Translations under genes and position numbers: made by a program
Part shown: piece by piece, positions 45,843-54,427 of the stretch
Position numbering within the stretch: position 1 is the first letter of the stretch
Layout of the letters: each line of letters opens with the position of its first letter
The notes under the pieces: model-generated
What the model saw: only the letters and a program-made list of their open reading frames with translations
Told to the model about the DNA's origin: nothing
The model's database searches: none
From: Streptomyces natalensis ATCC 27448
GTDB taxonomy: Bacteria > Actinomycetota > Actinomycetes > Streptomycetales > Streptomycetaceae
Direction: 5' to 3'
Assembly (NCBI RefSeq): GCF_000935125.1
Contig: NZ_JRKI01000012.1
Span: forward strand, 1-64,000
DNA length: 64,000 bases

Positions 45843-48020
45843 CTAGTACCCGGCGTCACTGGTGGCGGGCGTCGCCCCTGCGAGCGTCCGCAGTACGGCG
45901 AGGTCGAAGGACAGGCGGATGCCGAACCCGCCGAGGTCGACGTCGAGTTCGTGCTCGGCGGCACGGCGGATGGCCGCGATGTTCGAGCCGAAGCGGAGCT
46001 CGGCGAGCGTCGATCCGTCGGCCAGCCTCACCACCCACAGCCGGTCGGCCGCCGTGCACACGCTCAGCGGGTCCGGCGCCCCCGCGAGGGCGCACAGGAG
46101 CTCCGGGGCTTCGTCGGCGCGGACGATCGGGTGGACGAGCCGCCCGTCGTCCGCGCTCCGGATCTGGAGCAGCCCCTCGCGGTCCGCCACCGCCACGACC
46201 GTCACACCGTCGAGCAGCTCGGCCCGCGCGGCGGTACACGGCGTCCCGTGCAACGTCCATCGCAGGGCCGGGGCATCGCCGAGCCGCTGACCGACCTCCA
46301 CGGCCCCCGTCTCGGTGAGGGCGACCTCGGGCGGCGCCGGGAGAACGGAGGGATCAGGGCTATCGAGGGGAACGGGCGCAGCCGCTCCGGCCGCGTCGCC
46401 GTCGCCTCCCCCCGGAAGGAGACGCAGCGCGCGGAACGGCAGCCGTCCGTAGGCGGACTCGACGGCCGCCGCCAGATGGTTCAGGCCATGCTGGAGGGCA
46501 GCGACCTGGAGTCGGGCCGGCTGCTCGTGCGACACCGGGTGCAGGAGGGCGGCCACCGGGCGCAGGGCCGCGGCGGCGGGCTCGTCGGAGCAGTCGAGTA
46601 CGGTGCGGAGTTCTTCGAGGTCCGCGCTGAGCAGCACCTCGGGGAAGACGAGCAACGGCGCGAGCGCCTTGGGGACGGCAGACGCGTGCCTCAGCAGCTC
46701 CGACAGCAGCACCGGGTCGCTCCGCTGCCAGAGGGGACGAGGCGGTCCCTCATACACCGGTCCCCCCTCATCCGGTGGTCCGTCGTCCAGCGGCCCCCCG
46801 CCCACCGCTTCGACGGGTACCTGTGCCGCCAGGGAGTGGACGAGCGTGCGGCGCGCTTGCAGCTCCGCCTGTGGGGACCGGCGGGCGAGGAGCGCGGTGG
46901 CTATGGCGGGGTGACGGAGGGCGAAGTGGCTTCCCGACGCACCGGAACCGCCGGGTCCGTCGTGGTCCGGCTGGAGCAGCGCCCAGCACAGCTCGGCCGC
47001 CGTGGCGAACTCCCCCGCATCGATCCGGCGTCCCGCCACGGCAGCGGTGGCCAGGCGCCACAGGCGCCCGCCGAGCCCGGCCGGCCCGGCCAGGGCAAGG
47101 GCGTACAAGGCGTCGGCGACTACGGGGGACTCGGCGGACAGCCGGTCCACGTGCCGCGCGACCACACCCTCGACATCGATGCCATCCGGCAGGACGTCCA
47201 CGCCGGCGGCATCCGCCTCTGCCCCCGCGGAGACCCGGTCCAGGACGAGGAGCTGAGCGAGGAGGAAGTTGGGGTAGGCGGCCTGCGCCACCGCCTGCGC
47301 GAACGCGTCCGGTTGCGCGCCGCTCGGCTGTGGGCCGGTTTCGGCTTCCGGGACGAAGGCGCACAGGGCGGCGACGTACCGGTCGAAGGCCGTGCGATCG
47401 GTCCAGTCGGAGGTGTCGATGTCCACGATGACGCAGTCCTCGAAGTGGTGGGCCCACTTCTGCGTGCCTTCGGTCACCAGCCGTACGTTCGGCAGCCGGG
47501 CCATGGGGGCCAGCAGGGACTCGATGAGGCGGGCCGTGTGCCGCTCGTCCGGCACGGCGCCCGCCTCGTCCAAGTCGCCGACGGCCACGCACACGGGGCG
47601 CTCGTCCATGGCGATGACGGAGAGCAGCTCGGCGGCGGTGGCGGTCTCGTAGCCGAGTTGCCCGCCGATGGCCACCGCCAGATCATCGACGCCGCGGCCC
47701 CGCGCACCGAGCGCCGCGTGGAAGAGCGGCCCGGATCGGGGCTCGTCCGTCCCCTCGTCGTCCTGATCCGCCCGGCTGTCGTCCCGATCCGTTCGACCGT
47801 CGTCCCGGTCCGCCTGATTGAGGAGGAACAGCCAGGTGAGCAGCGTGCTGCGTCCACTGCCGGGGGATCCCGTCACATAGAACGTGCCGCCGTCGGGCGT
47901 CCCCTTCACGCATTCCCGGAACGCGTCCGCAACGGCCTGCCGCCCGAAAGGGAAGCCCTCGTCCACTGTGCCGGCGCTCGCCGCGCTGGGATCGCCGGTC
48001 AGGGAATCGCTGTCGATCAC
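45843..48020 (-). CDS. STAND-like P-loop ATPase
   Basis: 725-residue protein from a GTG overlapping the SUKH gene's stop (GTGA). The N-terminal NTPase domain has Walker A G-S-P-G-S-G-R-S-T (51-59), with Arg where Lys is usual, and Walker B V-C-V-A-V-G-D-L-D-E (143-152). An acidic insert of Asp/Arg/Gly repeats lies between them. A helical middle follows (L-S-E-L-L-R-H-A-S), then a C-terminal region (560-725) with beta strands and L-W-V-V-R-L-A-D-G-S like a degraded propeller. STAND proteins act as signal switches in immunity and toxin systems. Its role here is inferred from the operon. Confidence 0.75.
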   Translation of the reverse strand: MIDSDSLTGDPSAASAGTVDEGFPFGRQAVADAFRECVKGTPDGGTFYVTGSPGSGRSTLLTWLFLLNQADRDDGRTDRDDSRADQDDEGTDEPRSGPLFHAALGARGRGVDDLAVAIGGQLGYETATAAELLSVIAMDERPVCVAVGDLDEAGAVPDERHTARLIESLLAPMARLPNVRLVTEGTQKWAHHFEDCVIVDIDTSDWTDRTAFDRYVAALCAFVPEAETGPQPSGAQPDAFAQAVAQAAYPNFLLAQLLVLDRVSAGAEADAAGVDVLPDGIDVEGVVARHVDRLSAESPVVADALYALALAGPAGLGGRLWRLATAAVAGRRIDAGEFATAAELCWALLQPDHDGPGGSGASGSHFALRHPAIATALLARRSPQAELQARRTLVHSLAAQVPVEAVGGGPLDDGPPDEGGPVYEGPPRPLWQRSDPVLLSELLRHASAVPKALAPLLVFPEVLLSADLEELRTVLDCSDEPAAAALRPVAALLHPVSHEQPARLQVAALQHGLNHLAAAVESAYGRLPFRALRLLPGGGDGDAAGAAAPVPLDSPDPSVLPAPPEVALTETGAVEVGQRLGDAPALRWTLHGTPCTAARAELLDGVTVVAVADREGLLQIRSADDGRLVHPIVRADEAPELLCALAGAPDPLSVCTAADRLWVVRLADGSTLAELRFGSNIAAIRRAAEHELDVDLGGFGIRLSFDLAVLRTLAGATPATSDAGY

Positions 48021-48895
48021 TCTTTCGACTCCTCCTCGTCGCCCTCGTCCTCGTCCTCGATGAAGGCCACCAGTTCCCGGATGCCCGCCTCGCGGTCGGC
48101 GGCACCGGGCCCGTAGCCGAAGCTGTAGCTGACCTCGGCTCCGGGAAAGGTGGTGGCCAGCCACTCGGCGCAGTAGCAGCCGGGCAGCGCGCAGGGTTCG
48201 AGATCGGCATGGGCCCGGGTGACCCGCTCCGGTGCGATGCCTCGCTTCAGCAGTTCGCCACCCAGACGCCGCAGCGCATGCCCCTGCCCGGGGACGGTGT
48301 AGCCGGAGACCGTCCGCTCCGCACCCGTGGCCGTACGGAATTCGAAGATGCCCGAGGAGTCGACCGAGCTGGTGAGGCGGAGGTCATCGGTGACCAGCGG
48401 CCACCAGTGCTCCTCGTCCGCCATCGCCTCCGGGTCGAGGGCGGTGAGGCGTTCCTGGAACTGTGCGACGGCGGCCACCGCGTCCCGGCCGACCGGGTCG
48501 GACGGCAGGTCCTGGAGCAGCCGGCCGAGTTCGGCCAGGCAGGCCAGCCAGGTGCGTACGGTGGTGTTCACGAGGCGCGTCGGATGCGTTCCCGCGCACG
48601 ACGTCGAGACCACCTCGCCTTCCGGGGCGCAGCAGATCTGCGCGCCGCGGTCGTCGCCCAGGTACCAGAACCCGCGCACCTCCCCGAACGGCTGGGGAAG
48701 CCCGGCCTCGGTCGCGTAGCCGGTGAGGGGCAGGGGCTCGCGGGCGGCGCGGAAGTACGGGCCGACCGACTCCGGCAGCCCCGATGCCGCGAGCAGATCC
48801 CGGAGGGGCGAGGGCACCCCCAGGTCTTCGAGTCGTGCGGAACTCCAGCGACGTGCCGGCAACCCCCCGCGACGACCGGAAGCGGGCGTGGTCAT
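48017..48895 (-). CDS. SUKH-type immunity protein with deaminase-like C-terminus
   Basis: 292 residues. Residues 20-200 match SUKH-4-like immunity domains: L-R-D-L-L-A-A-S-G-L-P-E-S-V-G-P-Y-F, F-W-Y-L-G-D-D-R-G-A-Q-I-C, and V-N-T-T-V-R-T-W-L-A-C-L-A-E-L. Residues 227-292 contain H-A-D-L-E-P-C-A-L-P-G-C-Y-C-A-E-W then F-P-G-A-E-V-S-Y, which align with the C-terminal part of the deaminase toxin encoded just upstream (C, C, W, FPxAExSY). The catalytic H-x-E of a deaminase is not seen, so it is probably inactive. Forty bases after the toxin stop. Probable cognate immunity protein. Confidence 0.8.
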   Translation of the reverse strand: MTTPASGRRGGLPARRWSSARLEDLGVPSPLRDLLAASGLPESVGPYFRAAREPLPLTGYATEAGLPQPFGEVRGFWYLGDDRGAQICCAPEGEVVSTSCAGTHPTRLVNTTVRTWLACLAELGRLLQDLPSDPVGRDAVAAVAQFQERLTALDPEAMADEEHWWPLVTDDLRLTSSVDSSGIFEFRTATGAERTVSGYTVPGQGHALRRLGGELLKRGIAPERVTRAHADLEPCALPGCYCAEWLATTFPGAEVSYSFGYGPGAADREAGIRELVAFIEDEDEGDEEESKE

Positions 48896-48935
48896 TCAGG
48901 CGCTCCTCTGCATGTGCATGCGTGGCATTCGTACG

Positions 48936-49748
48936 TCAGCTTCGCCGCTTGATGGGTTTGTCCCCGAAGACCCATCGGATGTGGTCTTCCAGATCGCGAT
49001 TTCCCTGTTTCTTCGACCCCGGCGTGTGGTGATCATATTCAACAGCGTAGCTCCGCTCGGCATCCGGGAAATAATGCCGAGTCCAGTCATTGCAGTTGGG
49101 GGACCGCTGGTTGCAGAAATCACGTTCCGAATAGATACGCGTGACCTTGATCTTCCGGTCCGGGCCGGGGTCGCGGCCCTCCGTCAGGGCGTTCTCCTTC
49201 TCCTCGGCCAGACGCTTTTGGCGGTCGAGCACGGGCACGCCGATGACCCGTTCCGAATGCGTCCCGTCGCTGTGCCCGATCTCCACGTGCTTCTGGCCGT
49301 GCTCGTCCTCCCATTCGAAGGCCGCGTAGTTCTTCTTGGAGCGGTCGCTGTCCGCCTTGCGCCGGTCGTTCACCTTCTGTGCCAGGTCGTGTGTCTTCGG
49401 GTCGACCTTCGTGGCGGTCTGCTTGGGGTTGCGGTCGGCATTCGACGGCAGCGGGTACTTGCTGTCCTTCCGCTGCCGTTTCGGCGGCGGGCTTCCCTTG
49501 TCGGATCCGGACGATGATCGGCTCGCGCGGCGCTTGGGGCCGCCGCCGGACTTCTCTCCGGATTTGGCCAGCGAGGAGAAGCTCTTGCTGTGCTTGGCTT
49601 CCGTTTCGGCGACGTTCTTCGCCACCTGCTCGGCACCATGGGCAGTCTTGCGATAAAGGCCGCCGACGGCTCCGGCCGCGTCCTTGGCCACGGCCTTGGA
49701 GATGCTGCCGGCCGTGTCCTCCAGCGCTTTGGCTATCGGGTGCGTCAA
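48936..49748 (-). CDS. polymorphic toxin with nucleotide-deaminase-like tip
   Basis: 270 residues from a TTG overlapping the WXG gene's stop (TTGA). Residues 1-62 (M-T-H-P-I-A-K-A-L-E-D-T-A) are paralogous to the Rhs toxin leader at 19939. A Lys/Ser/Pro-rich linker (65-135) follows, then a C-terminal domain with G-T-H-S-E-R-V-I (H164-S-E166) and R-I-Y-S-E-R-D-F-C...C (Cys212, 219), then D-W-T-R-H-Y-F-P-D-A-E-R-S-Y. H-x-E plus two Cys is the zinc-dependent deaminase pattern, as in polymorphic-toxin deaminases that attack nucleic acids or nucleotides. Type VII export is inferred from the WXG partner. Confidence 0.8.
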   Translation of the reverse strand: MTHPIAKALEDTAGSISKAVAKDAAGAVGGLYRKTAHGAEQVAKNVAETEAKHSKSFSSLAKSGEKSGGGPKRRASRSSSGSDKGSPPPKRQRKDSKYPLPSNADRNPKQTATKVDPKTHDLAQKVNDRRKADSDRSKKNYAAFEWEDEHGQKHVEIGHSDGTHSERVIGVPVLDRQKRLAEEKENALTEGRDPGPDRKIKVTRIYSERDFCNQRSPNCNDWTRHYFPDAERSYAVEYDHHTPGSKKQGNRDLEDHIRWVFGDKPIKRRS

Positions 49749-50470
49749 CTGAAGGACATCCCTTCAGTGGCTGTGGCGAATTTCGCGGCGTGTCCGGCGA
49801 CGTCCTCCGCGTGGCTTTTGAACTTCGAGGCGTGAGTGAGGAGCTCGTCGGGATGGATCGTGTATCCGGATCCGGCGCCGCCGCCCGAGGCGACCCCAAG
49901 AGCCTTCTCCGCCCCCTTGAACACCAGACCGCTCACCGCCTTTTCTACGGCCTGCTGCAATGGCTGGGTCGCCTGCTCGACGAGTTCGCCGATGATCCGC
50001 TGTTCCACTTCCTTCAGGATCACATCGACGATTTTCTTCGTGGCCGCGATCAAGGCGACCTCCGCCGCCTCGGCCAATCCGAAGGTGAAGACGGCGGCAA
50101 CCTGGTCCGCAATGAACTCGGCAGCCATGACGATGAGTTCGGCGATCACCGCCATTTTGGCGCCCACGATCGCGACCGCGGCGATGTCCAGCACCGAAGC
50201 AGCCGTATTGCACACGTCCACGAGCTCCGTCATATGGCTCGAAGACATCTGCGACCACTGCTCGACGAGCTGATCGTACGAGGCCGCCTGGTAGTGCTCT
50301 CCCATCGCCTTGATGCTGTCGCTCGCCGCACCATGCGACTTCTCGAGATTGGCCGCGAACTCCCTCACGTGGCCGGCGAACTCGCGAACCTTGTCCTCGT
50401 TGACCTGGGGCCAGTTCAGCCCGAGCAGGTCCATCACCCAGACCAGCCCGTCCGGCAATTCGATAGCCAC
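49745..50470 (-). CDS. WXG100-like partner protein of the deaminase toxin
   Basis: 241-residue helical protein from GTG 50470, which follows AAGGGGAAGC. Paralogue of 23790-24524 throughout: shared V-A-I-E-L-P, N-W-P-x-x-N-E-D-K-V-R-E-F, S-S-H-M-T-E-L-V and the late F-K-G-A-E-K-A-L-G-V-A-S-G-G-G. It holds a long N-terminal helical hairpin, a hydrophobic helical bundle (105-190) and a C-terminal helix after a Gly linker. Starts the five-gene operon, with its stop overlapping the toxin start. Probably guides or protects the toxin during secretion; no secretion-machine genes are in this window. Confidence 0.85.
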   Translation of the reverse strand: MAIELPDGLVWVMDLLGLNWPQVNEDKVREFAGHVREFAANLEKSHGAASDSIKAMGEHYQAASYDQLVEQWSQMSSSHMTELVDVCNTAASVLDIAAVAIVGAKMAVIAELIVMAAEFIADQVAAVFTFGLAEAAEVALIAATKKIVDVILKEVEQRIIGELVEQATQPLQQAVEKAVSGLVFKGAEKALGVASGGGAGSGYTIHPDELLTHASKFKSHAEDVAGHAAKFATATEGMSFS

Positions 50471-50836
50471 GCTTCCCCTTGCTCTGCGCATCTCGCACCG
50501 TGCCTACGACGGCACGCCACTCCAGCTAACTGACACTTAGCCTCACGGAAGAAGTACCTCCCCGGCCACATCCGAGTCCATTTCCCCGGACGCGCCGAGG
50601 ATGGGACGGGATGCCGTCGGGCACGTGCTCCCGGAAGCGTAACAAGCACTTTTGTGTGCCGCGGTTGACGGGAGAGGGCCATGGCACTCGCCAGTCACGG
50701 CAGCTCCTCGGTATCCGATGGTCTGTGCACCCATCGTCTCGCGCCACCCCGGATCAGCGCCACGGCTCCTATGTACCAAGCCTGTAGCAGAAATCGTTGG
50801 CGTGCCGACATCAGTGCCCGCCCTAGAGTTGACCTG

Positions 50837-51916
50837 GTGGACAGCCAAAATGACCCCCCAAGCTCGCCGAAGGGAGCCAGGGAAGCCAGGGAAGCCAGGG
50901 ACAACGACGCATGGACCGTCCCGACCAACGTGATGGGCCGGACCGCCACGTTCACCGACCCACTGTGGCGGATACCCGTCCGCCTGAACCCCGTGGAAGT
51001 CGCTCTGCTGCGTACCGAACCGCTGCGGCGCCTGCACTTCGTCGCGCACGGAGGCGCCTCGACGGTCAGCACCTTGCAGTCGTACTCCAGGCTTGAGCAC
51101 ACCCTCGGTGTCCTCGCGCTGGTCGCGCACTTCCGTCCGGAGGACGAACTTCTGCGGGTCGCCGCGCTGTTGCACGACATCGGCCACCTCCCCCTGAGCC
51201 ACACCATCGAAGGCATTTCCGGCCTCGACCATCACGCCATCGGCTTGCAGCTCCTGCGGACCGACCCGATCCGTACTGTGCTGGAGAATCACGGGATCCG
51301 CACCGAGGCCGTCACCGCCGCACTCGGCAAGCAATCGCACTCGCCGCTCACCAACCCGTCGGGCGTGCTCAATCTCGACCATCTCGATTCCTTCGTGCGC
51401 AGTGGGCGGGCCGCCGGACGTCTCGGTACCGATCCCGCTGTCATGCTGCGCAGGCTCGACATCAGGGACGCCGCGGTGTCAGCTGACCGCCCGACCGCCG
51501 CATCGCTCGTCGACCTGATCTGCGGGGAAGCACGGCTGCACACCTCGTGGGACAGCGTGGGTCCGGCCTCGGTGGTCCGGCGCCTGGCCTGCCACCTCCT
51601 CGACAGCACAACCCTCACCCCGGCCCGGCTCGCTCGGATGACGGATCCGCAGCTGTGGTCCGCGTTCGACTCCTGCGCCATCACGGAACCGGAGAGCGCC
51701 ATGGTCCGGTACGAGCTGCACCGGTTGCAGGTCAAGACCGGGCCTGCTCCCAGGGATCGCGCCGTCTGCAACGCCTGGAACTTCTCACTGCGCAAGATCT
51801 ACAGCTCCGCGCCGCTGGTGGAAGGGCAACGGATGGAAGTGGCCGCACCCGAGCTGGCGGCCGAGTTGGATGCGCTGAGGGCGTTGCCCACGACATTCCA
51901 CGCCTGGTGGAGCTGA
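50837..51916 (+). CDS. HD-domain phosphohydrolase
   Basis: About 359 residues. Start not certain: GTG 50837 is chosen, and ATG 50932 would begin nearer the domain (M-G-R-T-A-T-F-T-D-P-L). The HD motif set is S-R-L-E-H-T-L-G-V-L-A-L-V, L-L-H-D-I-G-H-L-P-L-S-H-T-I-E-G, then D-H-H-A-I-G-L-Q and N-L-D-H-L-D-S-F. This is the dNTPase (SAMHD1/YdhJ-like) arrangement of H...HD...D, predicted to hydrolyse phosphate from nucleotides. Three decamers GGGAAGCCAG lie near its 5' end. Convergent with the LysR gene. Confidence 0.85.
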   Translation: MDSQNDPPSSPKGAREAREARDNDAWTVPTNVMGRTATFTDPLWRIPVRLNPVEVALLRTEPLRRLHFVAHGGASTVSTLQSYSRLEHTLGVLALVAHFRPEDELLRVAALLHDIGHLPLSHTIEGISGLDHHAIGLQLLRTDPIRTVLENHGIRTEAVTAALGKQSHSPLTNPSGVLNLDHLDSFVRSGRAAGRLGTDPAVMLRRLDIRDAAVSADRPTAASLVDLICGEARLHTSWDSVGPASVVRRLACHLLDSTTLTPARLARMTDPQLWSAFDSCAITEPESAMVRYELHRLQVKTGPAPRDRAVCNAWNFSLRKIYSSAPLVEGQRMEVAAPELAAELDALRALPTTFHAWWS

Positions 51917-51944
51917 CTGTCGGCCCGGCGGGCCTGATGCACCG

Positions 51945-52913
51945 TCAGCGCCGCCGGTCCGACGAGGAGGTACGCGGGCCCGGGCACCCCCGATCCTCCG
52001 CTTCCGCTTCCGCTTCCGCTTCCGCTTCCGCTTCCGTAATGGCGTAGCAGGCTTCGATCAGGGCACGCAGTCCGGCGCGGGGTGGGGTAGGTCGGACCGC
52101 GAGATAGGTCCGGATGACGGGGGCGGGGTCGCGCAGGGAACGGAAGGCCACGCCGGGTACCGGCAGTTGGCGGGCCTGCGAGGCGTAGAACACCGTCCAG
52201 GACGGCCTGCCGTGGCCGATGGCCGCGAGGGTGTCCTGGTCGTTGGTGAACTCCGGTCCGGGTACGGGCTGGAAGCCGGCCTCCCGGCAGGAGCGCATGA
52301 CCAGGTCGTGCAGGGCGAGGTTGCGGGAGGCCGGGGAGAGCCGCAGCGGCAGCCCGGCGAGCCGGGCCAGGTCGATGGTTTCGTGTGCGGCGAGGTCGTG
52401 GCCGGCAGGCAGCGCGGCCAGTAGCGCGTCCTGCCACAGCGGGAGGAACTCCAGCCCGGGGTCGGTCCGTTCACCACGGAGCAGCGTGGCGTCCAGCTCA
52501 CCGGAGCACACCTGCCGGAGGCGCTCCTCGGTGGTGCCGGTGACGAGTTCCAGCTGAGCGTGACCGGCGATCCGGGCGAACGCGGCGAGCACCGCGTCCA
52601 GGCGTCCGCCCAGCCCGGAACTGGTGCCCAGGCGCACCGTCGCGGCCTGTTCGGCACGCAGTTCGTCGAGCGCCTCCCGGGCACGCGACTGAAGGGCGAG
52701 CATCTCCCTGGCATAAGGGAGGAGCCGGTGGCCGGCCTCGGTGAGCCGTACCACTCGGGTGGAGCGGGCGAACAGCTCCGTTCCCAGCTCGTGTTCCAGT
52801 CGGCGGAGCTGCTGGCTCACCGCGGACTGCACGATGTGCAGCCGCTCGGCGGCACGGCCGAAGTGGAGCTCCTCCGCCACGGTGAGGAAGTAGCGCAGCT
52901 GGCGAATTTCCAT
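51945..52913 (-). CDS. LysR-family transcriptional regulator
   Basis: 322-residue LysR protein. The N-terminal winged HTH (M-E-I-R-Q-L-R-Y-F-L-T-V-A-E-E-L-H-F-G-R-A-A-E-R-L; Q-S-A-V-S-Q-Q-L-R-R-L-E) is followed by the substrate domain (G-T-S-S-G-L-G-G-R-L-D; L-R-L-S-P-A-S-R-N-L). The C-terminus carries seven E-A dipeptides from a hexamer repeat, then a basic tail, which is not a family feature. It is divergent from the alpha/beta hydrolase gene 177 bases away and probably regulates it, as is usual for LysR pairs. Confidence 0.92.
   Translation of the reverse strand: MEIRQLRYFLTVAEELHFGRAAERLHIVQSAVSQQLRRLEHELGTELFARSTRVVRLTEAGHRLLPYAREMLALQSRAREALDELRAEQAATVRLGTSSGLGGRLDAVLAAFARIAGHAQLELVTGTTEERLRQVCSGELDATLLRGERTDPGLEFLPLWQDALLAALPAGHDLAAHETIDLARLAGLPLRLSPASRNLALHDLVMRSCREAGFQPVPGPEFTNDQDTLAAIGHGRPSWTVFYASQARQLPVPGVAFRSLRDPAPVIRTYLAVRPTPPRAGLRALIEACYAITEAEAEAEAEAEAEDRGCPGPRTSSSDRRR
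51998..52036 (+). repeat. hexanucleotide repeat in the LysR gene
   Basis: CCGCTT repeated about six and a half times without error, giving the E-A dipeptide run. Copy changes keep the frame, so they would alter length and not switch the gene off. Confidence 0.95.
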
Positions 52914-53090
52914 GGCTCTCCGGCTCCCCCCGACCCTTCGTGCCTCGATTGATCACCGTTCGCGATCAGTGTAGGCGCGGATCGCTCGTTGGTCGTCGGC
53001 GGTGATCGCTGTTGGGTGGAGACATCAGCGAACGGCACGCCCGACCGGCCCGAGAGGGTCGGCAAGGGCGCAACGGAGAGGGGATGCGGT

Positions 53091-53885
53091 ATGCCGTATC
53101 TGGACGTCAACGACACCACGCTCTACTACGAGGACGAGGGGACCGGTCCCGCGCTGCTGTTCCTGCACGGCTGGGGAACGAGCGGGCGCACCTGGGGTGC
53201 GCAGCAGGCCGGGTTCGTCACCAACCACCGGGTGGTGACGGTGGACTGGCGTGGCTGCGGGCGCTCGGCCCGTCCCGCCCGTGGGAACACCATCGCCGGA
53301 GTGGTCAGCGATCTGGTGGCGCTGATCGGCGCACTGCGGCTGGACCGGCCGGTGGTCATCGGCTCGTCGGTCGGGGGGGCCTTCGCCACGGAACTGGCGG
53401 TACGGCACCCCGAGTTGATCGGCGGGGTGGTCTCGGTGGACGGGCCCGCGTACTGGCCGTCGAGCGGGCCGCAGGCGGAGCTGCTCGACGATCTGCGCCG
53501 CGACCGGGCCGGTACGGTCGCGGGCTGGGTGCCGGGATGGTACGCGCCGGGTACCGCGTCCGCCCTGATCGACTGGACGGTCCGCCAGATCCTGGACTCC
53601 GGGGTCTACATCGACGACCACCAGGCCGCTGCCCCCGACTACGACCCACGTCCGACGCTGCCCGGTCTGCGGGTGCCGATCCACTACATCCACGGCGAGC
53701 TGGACGTCCCGATCCCGCTGGAGGTGGCCCGGACCTGCGCCGCGCTCACGCCCGGCGCCGAGGTCACCGTCATCGCCGGCTCCGGCCATATGCCACACCA
53801 GGAACGCCCCACCGAATTCAACACCGCGCTGCGCACCGCACTCGCCCGGATGGCACGCGCCGGCGCGGCCCCCGCCACCAGCTGA
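53091..53885 (+). CDS. alpha/beta hydrolase
   Basis: 264-residue hydrolase starting at ATG 53091 (M-P-Y-L-D-V-N-D-T-T-L-Y-Y) after GAGAGGGG; a start at 52989 would add 34 non-homologous residues. It shows L-L-F-L-H-G-W-G-T-S (oxyanion), V-D-W-R-G-C-G-R-S, nucleophile Ser in I-G-S-S-V-G-G, acid Asp in I-H-G-E-L-D-V-P-I-P and catalytic His in G-S-G-H-M-P-H-Q-E. Similar to epoxide-hydrolase/haloperoxidase-type esterases. Divergent from a LysR gene. Substrate unknown. Confidence 0.9.
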   Translation: MPYLDVNDTTLYYEDEGTGPALLFLHGWGTSGRTWGAQQAGFVTNHRVVTVDWRGCGRSARPARGNTIAGVVSDLVALIGALRLDRPVVIGSSVGGAFATELAVRHPELIGGVVSVDGPAYWPSSGPQAELLDDLRRDRAGTVAGWVPGWYAPGTASALIDWTVRQILDSGVYIDDHQAAAPDYDPRPTLPGLRVPIHYIHGELDVPIPLEVARTCAALTPGAEVTVIAGSGHMPHQERPTEFNTALRTALARMARAGAAPATS

Positions 53886-54277
53886 GTTCGTATCCGCTCT
53901 CCACCTGAGGAAGCATCATGCCTCCTGGACGGCTGCATCCGTCGGCGCCGGGGTGATTTCGCACACCGGCACCGGCACCGGGTCCCTCGTGGTGCACGGG
54001 ATCGGCGCGGCCAGCAGCAGTACACCGATGCCGACGCCGACGCCGAGGAGGGCGACGCCGTACCACCCGCCCGCGTTCCAAGGCGCCACCGCTGCGGTCG
54101 CACGTGGCCGTCCATGTCCTCGGTGGGTTTCCTGTCCTTGATGGGCTTTGCGTCACGCTGAGCCCCGCGAACACCGCATCGGCGAGCAACCGTGCCGGCT
54201 CGCCCCGGTCCCGGATCGCCAGGCTCCCCTTGACCACACAGCCATCGTCAGCAACCAACAACCAACCCCATACGACA
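53886..54277. other. 392 bases with decayed coding signal
   Basis: On the minus strand a frame near 53916-54080 reads G-G-W-Y-G-V-A-L-L-G-V-G-V-G-I-G-V-L-L-L, a plausible single TM helix followed by a Pro/Val/Thr-rich tail, but no start codon is joined to it. A second frame upstream (R-L-L-A-D-A-V-F-A-G-L-S-V) looks coding too. Possibly one small membrane-protein gene broken by frameshifts. Confidence 0.35.
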
Positions 54278-54320
54278 ACGTCGGCCTCCAAGACCACAAC
54301 CAGGTCTTGAAGGCCGACGT
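54278..54320 (-). terminator. long hairpin downstream of the leader-peptide gene
   Basis: 18-bp stem with one mismatch (ACGTCGGCCTCCAAGACC against its complement) and a 7-base loop. On the minus strand TTGTCG and a T/G-rich run follow. About 108 bases past the peptide stop. Confidence 0.55.
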
Positions 54321-54427
54321 CACGCAGAACCCACCCCGGAACCCACCCCGGCTCACCTCACAACGGCCCGGCCAGTTCCGAGGCCCCGGTGCCTGCGCAC
54401 CGTGCCAAAGCTGTATCCAGCCGTGTC

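Noticed and set aside
45951..48116. 721-codon plus-strand frame opposite the ATPase gene
   Set aside because: Antisense shadow with Arg/Gly-rich translation; the minus strand has Walker motifs and overlapping gene starts.
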